A DNA stretch of 64,000 bases from Sipunculus nudus (taxonomy: Eukaryota; Annelida; Sipuncula; Golfingiida; Sipunculidae), in NCBI GenBank assembly GCA_026874595.1, contig CM049309.1, forward strand, positions 21,871,033 to 21,935,032, in the 5' to 3' direction. The notes beneath the pieces were generated by a model. That model searched no databases. It saw only the letters and a list, made by a program, of their open reading frames with translations, and was not told where the DNA came from. The position numbers and the translations under genes were made by a program. Below, piece by piece: positions 24,345-35,726 of this stretch. Numbering within the stretch: the stretch's first letter is position 1; each line of letters begins with the position of its first letter.

Positions 24345-24356
24345 AGTATATAAACG
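24345..24356 (+). promoter_or_regulatory. TATA-like box
   Basis: GGAGTATATAAACGACAC contains a strong TATA box (TATATAAA at 24347-24354). An 8-bp palindromic word, GGACCGGTCC, lies about 40 bp upstream. No exon was identified downstream before the SINE at 24445. Confidence 0.2.
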
Positions 24357-24444
24357 ACACATAGAACTCTTGAACTGGTTAGCGCAATCATCACCGTTAG
24401 ATCATCATATCTGCATAGCTTACTGCTTTACCTTCCGAAGGAGC

Positions 24445-24690
24445 TTCACTATAAACTTAATTTATTTTACCTGGATTGTACAACTAGCCATAACAACTAA
24501 TTCGAGTCAGTCTCCATGGTGTCGTTAGGTAGTCTGTAGAGGCAGAGGAAACCGGAGGGCCTGGAGAAAACCATGGACCTATGACGGACCATTACAACCC
24601 CCTCTCATGACAACTCCCGGGATCGCTCCCGGGTCTCCTGCGGAGGGAGCCGAGCGTTTTACCACTGCCCTGTCCAGGCCCCTTTATCGA
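24445..24690 (-). mobile_element. tRNA-derived SINE
   Basis: On the minus strand the head (about 24680-24605) reads like a tRNA: an A-box-like CAGTGGTAAAACGCTCGG, an anticodon-arm-like CTCCCTCCGCAGGAG, and a B-box-like stem-loop CCCGGGAGCGATCCCGGG. The body at 24572-24541 contains CTCCAGGCCCTCCGGTTTCC, similar to the conserved central domain common in invertebrate SINEs. The tail runs into AAATAAATTAA near 24460. This is the standard order of a pol III SINE (head, body, LINE-like tail). The overlapping ORFs at 24592-24994 are shadows of this GC-rich head. Confidence 0.75.
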
Positions 24691-24832
24691 AGTATTCCCA
24701 AGGCGTCCATGTTGCCATGCCAGTCTCTGAGACGATTGGATGTCCCTTTCGTTGCCTTTGCTGCACCTGTCTCCGACGCGTCTTTTACTGCTTGGCCAAC
24801 CGCCACATTGGACGTTTTCAGTTCTGCTTTTA

Positions 24833-24960
24833 TTGCCTCTGCCAGCATGGTATGCGTTCATCCGCGTTCGTGTGGGTGTTTGTGCTTTTTTCCCCAGCAT
24901 AAATCATGTAATCATGAACGGACGTCATTGTGATGAAGTTGTCTGTGTGACCGATGCCAA
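24833..24960 (+). mobile_element. Helitron/Helentron-like repeat, family B copy 3 (3'-truncated)
   Basis: TTGCCTCTGCCAGCATGG and GCGTTCATCCGCGTTCG match the 5' end of copies 1, 2 and 4. Similarity fades after AATCATGAACGGACGTCA, and the 3' hairpin is absent. Confidence 0.6.
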
Positions 24961-25441
24961 ATATATTACAACTTGGTATAAGGTTTTAATATAAGGTATT
25001 ACGTATGGGTTAATTCTAAACAGGTTCAGAAAACTCAGAATAGGAGAAGCGGAACCAGTCTATCATTCTTTTTATTATATTTTATTTCCAAGATATAAAC
25101 TTATTTCTCTTGATATAAGGGGGATGATTACACTGACCCCCTTGCTAAAAAGTGTGTGTGTGTTGGGGGGGGGGGGATGATGATCAAACGTTGATAATGG
25201 GGCCAGACCTACCTTTTGCAGTAACAGCTGCATTACGTCGGGACCTCAAAATGATGTCGCTTGGAATTTTATCTTTTGGGAGACATAAGTGGCGGGTGTG
25301 AAATAGAAAACCATATTCATTTATCCAGTGAAAATCTCATGCAGCTATGCACCTTTGTGACTTCACACACACTTTATTAAAAAACGTCTTATTTGTCGAA
25401 TTGCACATGATTTGTTGAAGCTTCTTAAACACGCATATACC

Positions 25442-25505
25442 ACGTCATCCTGCATTTATTACGTCATCGTCTATTTATAACGGAAAGGGAAATACCGTGA
25501 CGTCA
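25442..25505 (+). promoter_or_regulatory. Three CRE-type sites with a TATA-like word
   Basis: ACGTCA cores occur at 25442-25447, 25461-25466 and within a perfect TGACGTCA at 25498-25505, with CTATTTATAACGG between them. An ORF starting at 25575 meets a donor-like sequence (CTCAAG|GTAAAC) at about 25650, but no following exon was found. This may be a CREB/ATF-responsive promoter, with no gene attached. Confidence 0.3.
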
Positions 25506-25962
25506 CTGACACGGGGTCAAAAGTGACCATAAATGACTTCCGTGTCGTATTGAGGTCTTCTTCCGTACGTATGGATGAACTTGGCAGTACTACATAAGCA
25601 CAGTCCGCGTGTTCCGCTTGTATTCTACTGCATGATACTGAGCCTCAAGGTAAACGAACGGAGGAACGATATCGCAAACTTCGCCAGGGATAACACAGTC
25701 ACAGGAATTATTTTTTTGAGGAAAAATCAAGGCCCGAAAAATGTCTCTAACCAAATGTGTCTACCAGCCGCTTCAACAGTCGGAAGGTATGTGAGCTATA
25801 TTTTTTTAAGCGATAAGACCTTTTCCACCACATTAGTGACGTCTGTTGGTGAAGACAGTGTTTGGATCCGTGATTTTGCCAAAATATTGTATTTTTTTAA
25901 TATCTCAATTGCGAAAGTTTAAAGCCTATTATATCATTAAAGATGACGTTACTGCCGAGGTA

Positions 25963-26499
25963 TAACTAGTCCGTTTCATCCCCCCATGTCCACCTGATTT
26001 TTGCTATGAAAATTTTTATTAGTTACATTTCAAGGGAAACAGTTACAGGGTAGAGCAGAGAATTAAAGAACCTAATTTTCAACAAGGTAACTCAATACCT
26101 TCCTTATACCTTATTTGAGAAAAAGAATTTTCTGAAAATATGAGAAATCTGTCTACATTTTACAACAAACCAGACCCACTTATGTCGGTCAAGGTCATTG
26201 GTCACATGCAAAAACAGCCTCAACTGACAGCTGCTGATTGGATGATCTCATTTAAACATAAAATCAGTTAAAAACAAACATCGTTACTTATGGAGGGACA
26301 CATCTTATCTGTCAGATCATGGTGAAGAGACTAAAATGTTGTGAAATATAAACAGGGAATTTTTGGTAAAATTCTTAATTGCAATATTAGGTGTCACTTC
26401 CATCTGTAATTTTCCAGAAAAATAATTGAAAAATATAAACTTTTAAGAAAATTATCAACAAAAAACAGGTAGACAGCAGGTGGTGAAACGGACTATAAC
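25963..26499. mobile_element. MITE with TAGTCCGTTTCA termini, 529 bp
   Basis: The left terminus TAGTCCGTTTCATCCCCC starts at 25967. The right terminus on the opposite strand, TAGTCCGTTTCACCACCTGC, ends at 26495. The inverted repeats are about 38 bp and diverged. TAAC flanks both sides (25963-25966, 26496-26499), a probable 4-bp duplication. The interior is AT-rich and non-coding. The superfamily is not assigned. Confidence 0.7.
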
Positions 26500-26508
26500 A
26501 TATACTAA

Positions 26509-26576
26509 AGTCCGTTTCACCGCCTGCTGTCCACCTGTTTTTTCTTTGGTGAAAATAAGGTTCTTTAATTCGTACT
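26509..26576 (+). mobile_element. Truncated second copy of the TAGTCCG MITE
   Basis: AGTCCGTTTCACCGCCTGCT starts 14 bp after the end of the full copy and faces it, creating a palindrome of about 35-bp arms centred near 26501. It shares the inner AAAGAACCT/AGGTTCTTT word in inverted form and stops near 26576. Confidence 0.6.
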
Positions 26577-26600
26577 TTATCGTATTTATCTAAACATGTT

Positions 26601-26840
26601 TATAACATCAGGGGCGGATCAAGGATTTAGGAAAAGGGTGTGGGGGGGGGGGGGGGCGTCGAACCCAGATGGACCAATTTAAAAACCTAAAAGAAGGTCC
26701 CCAGGTCCGAAAAAGGGGAGGTCCGGGACAAAATATTTTTTTTTCTAAAATCCTTAAAAAAGGTTGCTTCGGATGAAAAAAAAAGGGGGGGGGGTCCTGA
26801 CCTCCTGGAGCCTCCCCCTGGATCAGCTTCTGTACATTAT
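26601..26840. mobile_element. Probable hAT MITE, about 224 bp
   Basis: The left end CAGGGGCGGATCAAGG begins at 26609. The right end on the opposite strand, CAGAAGCTGATCCAGG, ends at 26832. The flanks TATAACAT and TACATTAT agree at 5 of 8 positions, consistent with a decayed 8-bp duplication. The G-runs inside are typical of this family, whose orphan ends also appear near 3271, 4842 and 29935. Confidence 0.5.
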
Positions 26841-26952
26841 CTTAGTGAGGGGGTTTGAAAAGTGGGAGAACAGTAAAAAAACCTTTCAAATTTATAGAAA
26901 AGTAATACTCTTGGGAAATAACGAATTTCTTTGTAAACCATGTACAATGGAA

Positions 26953-27030
26953 GGAATGTCTACAAACAATCAAATCAATTCATAATGGTAAAAGTCCTGG
27001 TAATGATGGTTTACCAATACAATGCATATA
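26953..27030 (+). pseudogene. Small LINE reverse-transcriptase remnant
   Basis: In one frame this stretch reads ECLQTIKSIHNGKSPGNDGL and continues PIQ before a stop. The NGKSPGxDGLP motif is the conserved start of the reverse-transcriptase domain in non-LTR retrotransposons. Nothing else of the polymerase is preserved nearby. Confidence 0.6.
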
Positions 27031-27059
27031 AAGCAAAAATAACGGATGGATAAGGATAC

Positions 27060-29240
27060 TGGAACGCAGTTATATGTTACTTATGATTTTGTTTACTCTT
27101 GACCTGCTGACCTTTAATATAACCATAAAATGCAAACAAATAGTAAACATACCAACATCAAACCATTTGGAAACGTGCAAAAACTCATTTGTGCCATTAG
27201 GCATATGACTGAAACCTAGAACTAAATGAAACTGAAATGAGTCCTTATGTTTAACATAAACCCAATATTAAAGAAGTAATTGGCATACATTTTTACAATA
27301 TATTTTTATTTATCATATTTTCCATGAACATATCTCATTAAAATCTCATTTTTATTGTTAAAAAGGAAGGCTAATTTTAAATGTTAGTATAAATATAATT
27401 TGAAAACATTTGACCTTTTGGCCTTGAACTGTGACATTGAAGGTCAAATGCCTCCTTGGTAACCGGGTGATTCTGAAACCTTGGACCATGGTCATATTTT
27501 CTATAGTGCGGTTGGCCCATGGACAAAAAAATGTCATCTAAAGACTTAAATTAGCTCATTTCATGGGGTTGGCCGGTTGACTATACGTCACATGCAACAT
27601 CAGTCATGTAAAAAGTGTCGTGAATGTTTGTTAGAAGACATGCGAAATCATGCAAAAAATCTGGTGAGAGTCTAGGAACCCTGTAGTGAAAAGCACAAAC
27701 CTTTACATAACTACATTGTTCAAGGATAAACGGTAAAGGTGCGACAACGGCGCCGTTATATTTTCGCTGTTTTCTATATTCCAAGTTACTATTGTGTCGC
27801 TTCAAAATTCCCCGTCGGCGCATGGATACTATACACTAGTATGAGGTTTATTAGTACGATTCACATGATATATTGTGCATCTGGGATTGTATGGCTCCCT
27901 AATACAATTGATTTTCCTTTTACCGATCTTGGGTGTACCCTAAACCCTTGTTAATATGAGTTAATAATAAAAATATCTTTGCTCATGAAAATCGAAGCCT
28001 AGATTGTTTGATCAATTATAATTTTTAGCTCTTGATAGATTGGAAAAAGTGCACCCTTTGTTTCTGGGTGCATGTTTTTATGATGTGCATGTTACAAAGA
28101 TTGAAAATAAAAATAAAATACAATCAGTACCCTTGTTAATATGTTTTTATGTTAATCTTTGACCAGAATAGCCTAGCAGTTGGATCATGTGGAGCACTTA
28201 TGTGAACATGAACAGTTTTTTTTTTATCTCATTTGATTAGTCTTTTATGGGGTTTAAATTAAAGATTTGGGGATGTTCCTCGCACAAGTGTTGGTGGCAT
28301 CCGCGGGAGCCCTCAATCCAAAATAGCCGTCCGCCATTTTGAAATAGATTAATTTATGGTTTAGCTTGCAATACTGCTCAGTATACGGAATGTGCGGGTA
28401 AGGGGGTCGAGGAATTCATAGTTATGTCAAAATGTGATTTGACTCATTTTGTGCTTTAAATCCAAGATGGATGCCAATAGCTGAGTAGTGTACCTTCTCT
28501 CACACTTAACGTGCAGACTCCATAATAAGCTCCAGTGGTTCGTTTCTCAATGGATGGGCTTCCATAAACTTGGTACCAAGAAATTTCTTTGAGAGACGAG
28601 ACAGAAAGATAGGGCCAACATAAATCAGCAACCGATTAACCAATCGAGTAATCCAATGGCTCATATTTTTTTGCCTTTTAGTAATCAGGTATCATGTTCG
28701 TCAAGCCGTCCTTCCGTCCGTCCGTAGATATTGCTCTGAGATGTTTTTGTCGGACCAATGTGATGCCACACTTGTTTAACTAGGCAAACGATGAAACTGA
28801 TGTTTAATATGTCAGAAGCAACATGGTAAATATGGAATACGCGGAACTATGTATCTAACCTCTTCATTCATATCAAAACTAACTAACTATTCAAAGGCAA
28901 ACGATGCATGGAATCTCTAAAGAACCTCAAGGATGCGCTCTCTTGTCTAAGAGATGTGAGTCAGGATTATGCCATGCCCCGTGCATGTAAAACCTCAAAT
29001 CCAGAAGGTCTCTGTCTATCATTTTATCGTATGGCCATACCTTTAGTTCGATATTACCATAAACCGACCATAAACCTAAAATACAAATTCAAGATTCTTG
29101 TTACAGAGTTTTTACAATATCTGTTATCGGGATTCATTGTTTTGTCTGATACCCAAGAATGAAAAATATATATTAAAAAAAGACAATACCTCTCCTGCCA
29201 GATACTCCTAACATCGCCACAGGCACTTAATAAAGTGTAG
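27060..29240. other. No gene seen
   Basis: AT-rich intergenic sequence. The ORFs at 27581-27823, 27739-27954 and 28908-29162 are short, overlapping or featureless. No RNA gene or transposon end could be supported. Confidence 0.4.
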
Positions 29241-29243
29241 CAT

Positions 29244-29247
<4 letters not shown>

Positions 29248-29290
<43 letters not shown>

Positions 29291-29493
29291 TGTGTAAGCA
29301 CTAGCTTGCACAGTATCCGCCCCCGTGTGGTTCGATCGTCTGCGCCTCGTGGAGAGGTATCACTCTACTGGTGTACGTTATTTAAACAGAGCCTGCTGGC
29401 TTTACTGGTAGGGCCTGGGACGACTGCTGTGGATACCGGTAATGTACATGTAAGTGGAATACGTCAAGACCTTGGGCAGCAGGTATGTGGGGA

Positions 29494-29531
<38 letters not shown>
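29248..29531. repeat. (TA)n and (CT)n microsatellites
   Basis: A TA tract lies at about 29248-29288 and a CT tract of about 18 units at about 29496-29531. The intervening sequence has a GC-richer stretch without recognisable coding content. Confidence 0.95.
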
Positions 29532-29534
<3 letters not shown>

Positions 29535-29589
29535 TATCGAAATTCATGCACATACATCAACACTTTATCGAAGTACAAATAGAGTTGTA

Positions 29590-30235
29590 ATCACACACAT
29601 ACAGAGAAAGCAGGTTTAATCTGATATGTTTTTCTTTAATTCTCTAACTCAGCACTAAATGATAAGTAATGTGTTTTATTGAGGCACAAGGAAAACGGCG
29701 AAAACCACAAAAGAATATATGTCTCTGGAACATCGAATAGTTCACGAATATACCCGTCCACGCATCTATGGTACCTACTGCAGTCTATATAGACCTGTGC
29801 CGGTTTTTAAAGAGAGAGAGAGAGAGAAATACATATATGTACATGCAATATGAGATAGATGATAAACTGTCTCTGATAACAAGGAGAGCAAGCGGTTTTT
29901 TTTCAAAACAACAACATTAAAGAATATAGGCTGGGGCGGATCCGGGGGGGGGGGCTTTTAAAGGGCTATCGGCCAATTTATGCGGCTTGGATTCCCGTTT
30001 TCCGGAATATAACCGGGGCAATATAACGGTGGTTATGCTTTGGGTGTACCGGCATGTTGAATTGACGATTAAAACGAAACAAATTCAATGTTCCTTATGT
30101 AGATTCTCTAAAGAAATGTAAGATTTGTCTGCAATCCATGTTTAAAAATGTATTTCTTTCCCTCTCAAGCGGAAAAATATGACGAATAAGATATGTGAAA
30201 TTAATTCATTACATATGTATAATCTATATATTATG

Positions 30236-30270
<35 letters not shown>

Positions 30271-31100
30271 TATAAATACATTGGCAAAGCCACTGCATAT
30301 AGAAATGACAGCGTATAATAACCGCAATAAGCAAGTCTGCCGAGCTCATCCCCATGCGCATGAGCAAGCAAGCACATCACACCTTTAAGGACAAATTGTA
30401 TGGTATAATGAATGTATGATACTTCATTTTCCATCAAAGGATGTAGGAGATATACGGTTATGTTGAATACATATATGGCTAATACATATATACATAAATA
30501 CATAAGTATACATTTGCGAATGAAATAATTAAAGACTGAGAACATGATAATGGTGCATGGCCTCTGGGATAATGTTTAAGCACATAGCACCTGAGTCAAG
30601 AGAATATAACATGATGGCAAAGATTAGAAAAGTACACAGCTAATTATAAAACGTTCTGATGCATCCAACGTTTGGTTATAAGCGTTTAAAACGGTCGCAT
30701 TCTGAGGGGGACTTCAAAGTAAGTGGCGGCTGATTTCAAAGACTGGGTGGGAGCAGCATATACAAAAACGGGACCTAAAACATTCACGTCTCTGCATAGG
30801 TAAGGTTAAACTGTGATTGGCAGAAGATCGTGTTTTATACATGCAGTATCACATTAAATTTATAGGAGTATTCTTAAAATAATTAGGTACATCTCAAGAC
30901 AAACATTTATATACAAGTACATTCATAAAGTAGCGAAACCTTTGCTATACACAGTCATCCAACCTCTTCGCTCCTCACAATTCCTTAGTGGAACCACTGC
31001 TTTCTATGGCAAGATCTCTGGATAGGAACACCAGGGTGCGCACAGAGCAAAGTAATGTAATCAGACCACTGATATTGCATTATGCATCCAGCCCAATTTT
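29590..31100. other. No gene seen
   Basis: AT-rich DNA with a hAT-like G-run end near 29935 (GGGGCGGATCCGGGGGG) and a TA tract at 30236-30262. The ORFs at 30142-30545 are microsatellite-driven. Confidence 0.4.
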
Positions 31101-31110
31101 TAAACATGTA

Positions 31111-31182
31111 ACACCTGCTCTCGTTGGTCTGATAACATCGGGGCACAAGCTCGGGTGTTATCAGACCAACGAGAGCGGGTGT
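31111..31182. repeat. Near-perfect long hairpin
   Basis: The 27-base arms at 31111-31137 and 31156-31182 pair at 26 of 27 positions around an 18-base loop. The left arm begins ACACCTGCTCTCGTTGG and the right arm ends CCAACGAGAGCGGGTGT. It directly precedes a partial family A repeat at about 31204. It may be a transposon-end palindrome or a hairpin precursor RNA; nothing distinguishes these. Confidence 0.85.
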
Positions 31183-31203
31183 CGCATGTTGAAACGGATT
31201 ATA

Positions 31204-31410
31204 ATTGTATTCGCCAGAGTTTTGTCGATACTATGTTTTCATGAGGGTTCCGTCGCAGCCGACGCGTTCGTCTACTTAGAACTCCTCTGAGACACCTGAA
31301 CCGATCTTCCTGGAACCCGGCATAATTATGGGGTCCCATATGAACTCGTGCATAACAAAGATTTGTGGCGCCACCTATAAATCTATTCATGGATCGTCCA
31401 TCCGTGCGTG
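31204..31410 (+). mobile_element. Family A Helitron-like repeat, 5' fragment
   Basis: GAGTTTTGTCGATACTATGT at the start and GTGGCGCCACCTATAAATC near the end match copies at 19897 and 42235. The 3' end with its hairpin is missing. Confidence 0.5.
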
Positions 31411-31419
31411 TAATGCCTG

Positions 31420-32550
31420 GTCAGGGAAAACTACTTCGAGTTGAAGAGAGTTTCTTTATTCACTCAAACATGGTGAATCTGTGCAAGATTAAACAAAGGA
31501 AATTCGATATGAAATCAGTCAGGGTGCAATAATTTAAACCTAATTCAGTTTCATTAGAAGTCCATATCACATTAGAAGTCCACATCACAATATATTTCTT
31601 CTTTCCGTAGACTTAAAAAGGTGCAAATGAAACTGTATTTCCATTCAGTGACACCACGAATCTATGGTATGATATATTATATTAACTTAAGACTGATCTC
31701 CACCGTAATTGCAACTTGACCTCTGTTGGCATGACCTTAGTACAATATACCAACACTTATGACACCTTGTAATGATGGATTTGTTCACATATATATTTGA
31801 ATCAATAGAGCTATGTTATATATGCATATATGTTTATATGTGCATATTTTCGGAACAAAATAATGAACAGGCTTGATTCATCACTGTATATATATCAAAA
31901 TCTGCCATTAATTAAATTTAAATGACTCATTCAGTAATCAGGATGATTAGTAACATATGGCGTGTATCCGAGAAACACAACCCATCATACATATGCAGAA
32001 CATAGTAGCAATATTTAAATGACACTTACAAGATTCATGCGCCTTCTGCAACGACATAACCACGCTATTACTGATTTTTCGTATAACAACACTCTAGCAC
32101 GGTCAAGTATTAAATCCGTAATGCAGATATTTTTGCCAACGACAGGACAAGGTTAATTGACACACAAGGGACCCCTTTTTGATGGGTTACACTCAGCATA
32201 AACAACAATAAGGATTCAACAAGACGAACCCTGTCATAAACCGTACCCAAGTCCTATCAACCGTACTGACTTAAAAACCAAACTTACAACCAAGACGTAC
32301 AAAAATGTGTCTGATAATTGGGTAAACTTTGACAGTGAGCGATAACTGCGGAGATAAACATCCAACACTTTGTATATGCAATAAGCCCTCATATATTCCA
32401 TTATAACGTACACTAGGAAGAGCTCCATTCTTAATATGACAACACTAAATTCAAATTTAAACAACCTACCCGTTGGGTGAGTACCAAATAAGTGTCAAAT
32501 TATGTCCACAACTTCAAATATCAAAACATGTGCCAAACTTGAACGTCGAC
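31420..32550. other. No gene seen
   Basis: AT-rich intergenic sequence; the minus-strand ORF at 32234-32464 is featureless. Confidence 0.4.
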
Positions 32551-32559
32551 CAATAAGCC

Positions 32560-33048
32560 ACCAGTTGGGGTCCGCTTAAACACCCAAAACACTGGTGTTT
32601 TGGGTACGTGTGACAAAACACCACGAAACACCCTTTTAAATATGAATTTGAAGCAAAATACTGGCATCGGTCAATAAATTATCATCTGTTACATATGTCA
32701 ATGCGGAATAGTGACACTATTCTGTAAAATAAAAAAAAAGCAACAGTGTTTTGTACATCTGAGAAGTGCTCTGCTTGTTTGCGACTTGAGCCACTAGGGG
32801 GCAGCGTCAAAGCTGGCATAAATGGCTGCCGTCTCCGCCGGTGAACCGACCATGTCACGAAATACTCGTTTTTATCTCTATATATTAAATTTATGAAACA
32901 ATATTGCATATATATTCATCAGATGATTCTTTTTCGAATGGTGTTACGTTTTGGGTTCAGGTTTGAAGTTAAGTGGGTGTTTCGTGGTGTTTCGTCACAG
33001 GTACCCAAAACACCGATGTTTTGGGTGTTTAGGGGGACCGACCAGTTG
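32560..33048. mobile_element. 473-bp MITE with 8-bp target duplication
   Basis: The perfect 8-bp repeat ACCAGTTG flanks the element (32560-32567 and 33041-33048). The ends are inverted repeats: GGGTCCGCTTAAACACCC on the left and, on the opposite strand, CGGTCCCCCTAAACACCC on the right, extending through palindromic CCAAAACA..GGTGTTTTGG words for about 65 bp. An 8-bp duplication fits hAT (also P or Merlin). The interior is non-coding; the ORFs at 32682-32909 and 32893-33141 are shadows. Confidence 0.85.
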
Positions 33049-33261
33049 CCCGGATGTAATGACAATAGCAATAACAGGATTCCTTCCCGATACCATAAAA
33101 CAATAACCTTACGCGCCTCTCTTATATCAAGTAAAAAATGAATATGAATTTAATAAATATATAAAACCTGCATATACTCTTCAAGGACACGCAAAACGTA
33201 TTATTTGCAATTTAAAGAAAATATTTGGGAACACAGGTCTGTAGTATAAAAATAAAAAGTG

Positions 33262-33341
33262 TCTGACTTCTCCTGCCGGGAATCGAACCCGGGCCGCCTA
33301 AGCGAAAGGCCGGGAATCTAACCGCTTGGCCATAGATTCAC
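33262..33341 (-). pseudogene. tRNA-Glu(UUC)-like pseudogene, copy 2
   Basis: On the minus strand this has a consensus pol III A box (TGGCCAAGCGG) and a consensus B box (GGTTCGATTCC) in a perfect T-stem (CCGGG/CCCGG), with a T-run terminator at about 33253. The anticodon region contains CTTTC as in tRNA-Glu, but the loop is one base too long and its stem is poor. The 3' acceptor strand (CAGGAGA) needs TCTCCTG, whereas the 5' side reads GAATCTA. It should not fold as a tRNA but may still be transcribed. GAATCTA instead pairs with TAGATTC 13 bases further on. Confidence 0.75.
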
Positions 33342-33349
33342 ATTTATAA

Positions 33350-33420
33350 CACTCCCCGACTTGTCGAACCCCCACCACCGGAGTGAAAGACCTGGATTCT
33401 CACCGTTGAGCCATCACATC
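33350..33420 (-). pseudogene. tRNA-Glu(UUC)-like pseudogene, copy 1
   Basis: Minus strand, immediately upstream of copy 2 in the same orientation. It shows a D-arm-like TGGCTCAACGGTGAGAA, an anticodon loop CTTTCAC (UUC, Glu) and the start of a B box (GGGGGTTCGAC), after which the T-stem decays (AAGTCGGGG). The acceptor stem does not pair. Shared 5' flanks (ATGTGA) in both copies suggest a tandem duplication or a dimeric tRNA-derived retroposon. Confidence 0.65.
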
Positions 33421-33469
33421 TTTAACAGTGCGTCTTTTTCAAGTGATATTAGCACATAAATTCGGAGGG

Positions 33470-34110
33470 TTTAATCTACTCGGCTGAAATTGTGCATGCC
33501 CATAGATCTTGGATATCTTCATCTCACATACGAGCGCCATCCACAATCGTTTTTGCGTGGCGTCCATCTGTTTGCTTTGGGAAAAAATCATTCATATCTC
33601 AAGAGTGGTTCAATGTATCGGCCTGAAATTTGGCATGTCCATCCAATTTAGATAGCTTTTCCGTACACATGACAGCTGGCGGAACCTATAATCACGTATT
33701 CGTAGATTACAACCATGCATTTATCTCAGAAGTGGTTTGACGTAACCGCCTGAAATGTTTCATGTTCATATATCTGTAATATCTTAATCTCATAATACTA
33801 CAATATTTTCGCGTTTCGTCCATCCATAAGGAGTGGATGGATATATCAGCCTGAAAATTTGCACGTTTATTCATATTTAGTAGCTTTGTTATAAGCGATA
33901 CTCAGGAGTGGGCTGATACTGTGTTTATCCTTGGATCTTGGATACTTTCATCTCACACTCAAGACTAGTGGCGCCATCTGCAATCGTTTTTGCGTGGCGT
34001 CCATCCGTGCGTTTGCTTCGGGTAAAAATCACTCGCATCTCAGGAGTTGTTCAGTGAAACAGCCTAGAATTTTGAAGTTCCATAAATACAGGATAGCATT
34101 ATCTTTTACA
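33470..34110 (+). repeat. Family A related modules
   Basis: Repeated modules 'TTTTTGCGTGGCGTCCATC' and 'CATATCTCA.GAGTGGTT' followed by 'CCTGAAATTT' occur several times with changes. They match the interior of the family A copies but lack both ends. The ORF at 33931-34134 is a shadow. Confidence 0.6.
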
Positions 34111-34139
34111 CCTGATTGGTGCAACCTACACTAAGACGG

Positions 34140-35070
<931 letters not shown>

Positions 35071-35074
35071 GAAT

Positions 35075-35726
35075 ATGACACCTTTGGGTTCGATTCATGC
35101 AAGACATATATGTACTTGGGAAAATCAGTCATGCAGTCAACTCGCCGAATTCAGAAAATTGGCCGGATCACCTGGTCCCTCCGTCGGGCCGACTAGCCGT
35201 CCGTCATGGCGTCAGTTTCGCTTATTTTGGCGCTTTCTGACGCTCATTATCTCAACGAGAATACATTTGATCTTTCTAAAATTTATAGGGGTTTTTGGTA
35301 TTTATGAGGGCTCTAGACCTATCGAATTGCAGACCTGTCCAAATACCAATATGGCTGCCATGGCACATATTGGTGTTTTTCAATATCTGAACAAGAACAT
35401 GCTTGGTCTTTCTCAAGTTCCTATAGGGATCTTTGTTGCCTTTGATGCTGTGTGCATCCAGCTCCAAATTTTTAATATACACCCGCTGTCGGAGGTCTGA
35501 TTACACGGCACACTAGCTCTCCCTGATCTGATTACACGGCACACCAGCTCTCGGTGATCTGATTTTTGGCCCTGTGTCAGAAATATATCCGCAAATTGCC
35601 AATTCAAAAATTATAACCAGAGAAAAATCAAGCAAATCGTCCGAATGTATTGTTGTTATTTAGCCCGGAGGGCTATAATGGGCATAAGCCCATCCTCCTG
35701 CCGTTTAGGACTGACCGGTAACAATA
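35075..35726 (+). repeat. Tandem repeat unit A (split by the outer transposon)
   Basis: This unit starts GACACCTTTGGGTTCGATTC and ends GACCGGTAACAATA at the left border of the outer transposon. It continues after the right border (47633 on: CCAATAAAATATATTAGCC). Unit C at 48052-48752 is an uninterrupted relative, with GACCGGTAACTATTACAATC at the equivalent spot. Collapsing the TA duplication restores exactly the same spacing as unit C. Confidence 0.85.

Noticed and set aside
24592-24994. Four overlapping ORFs on both strands
   Set aside because: They are shadows of the GC-rich SINE head and the adjacent family B repeat.
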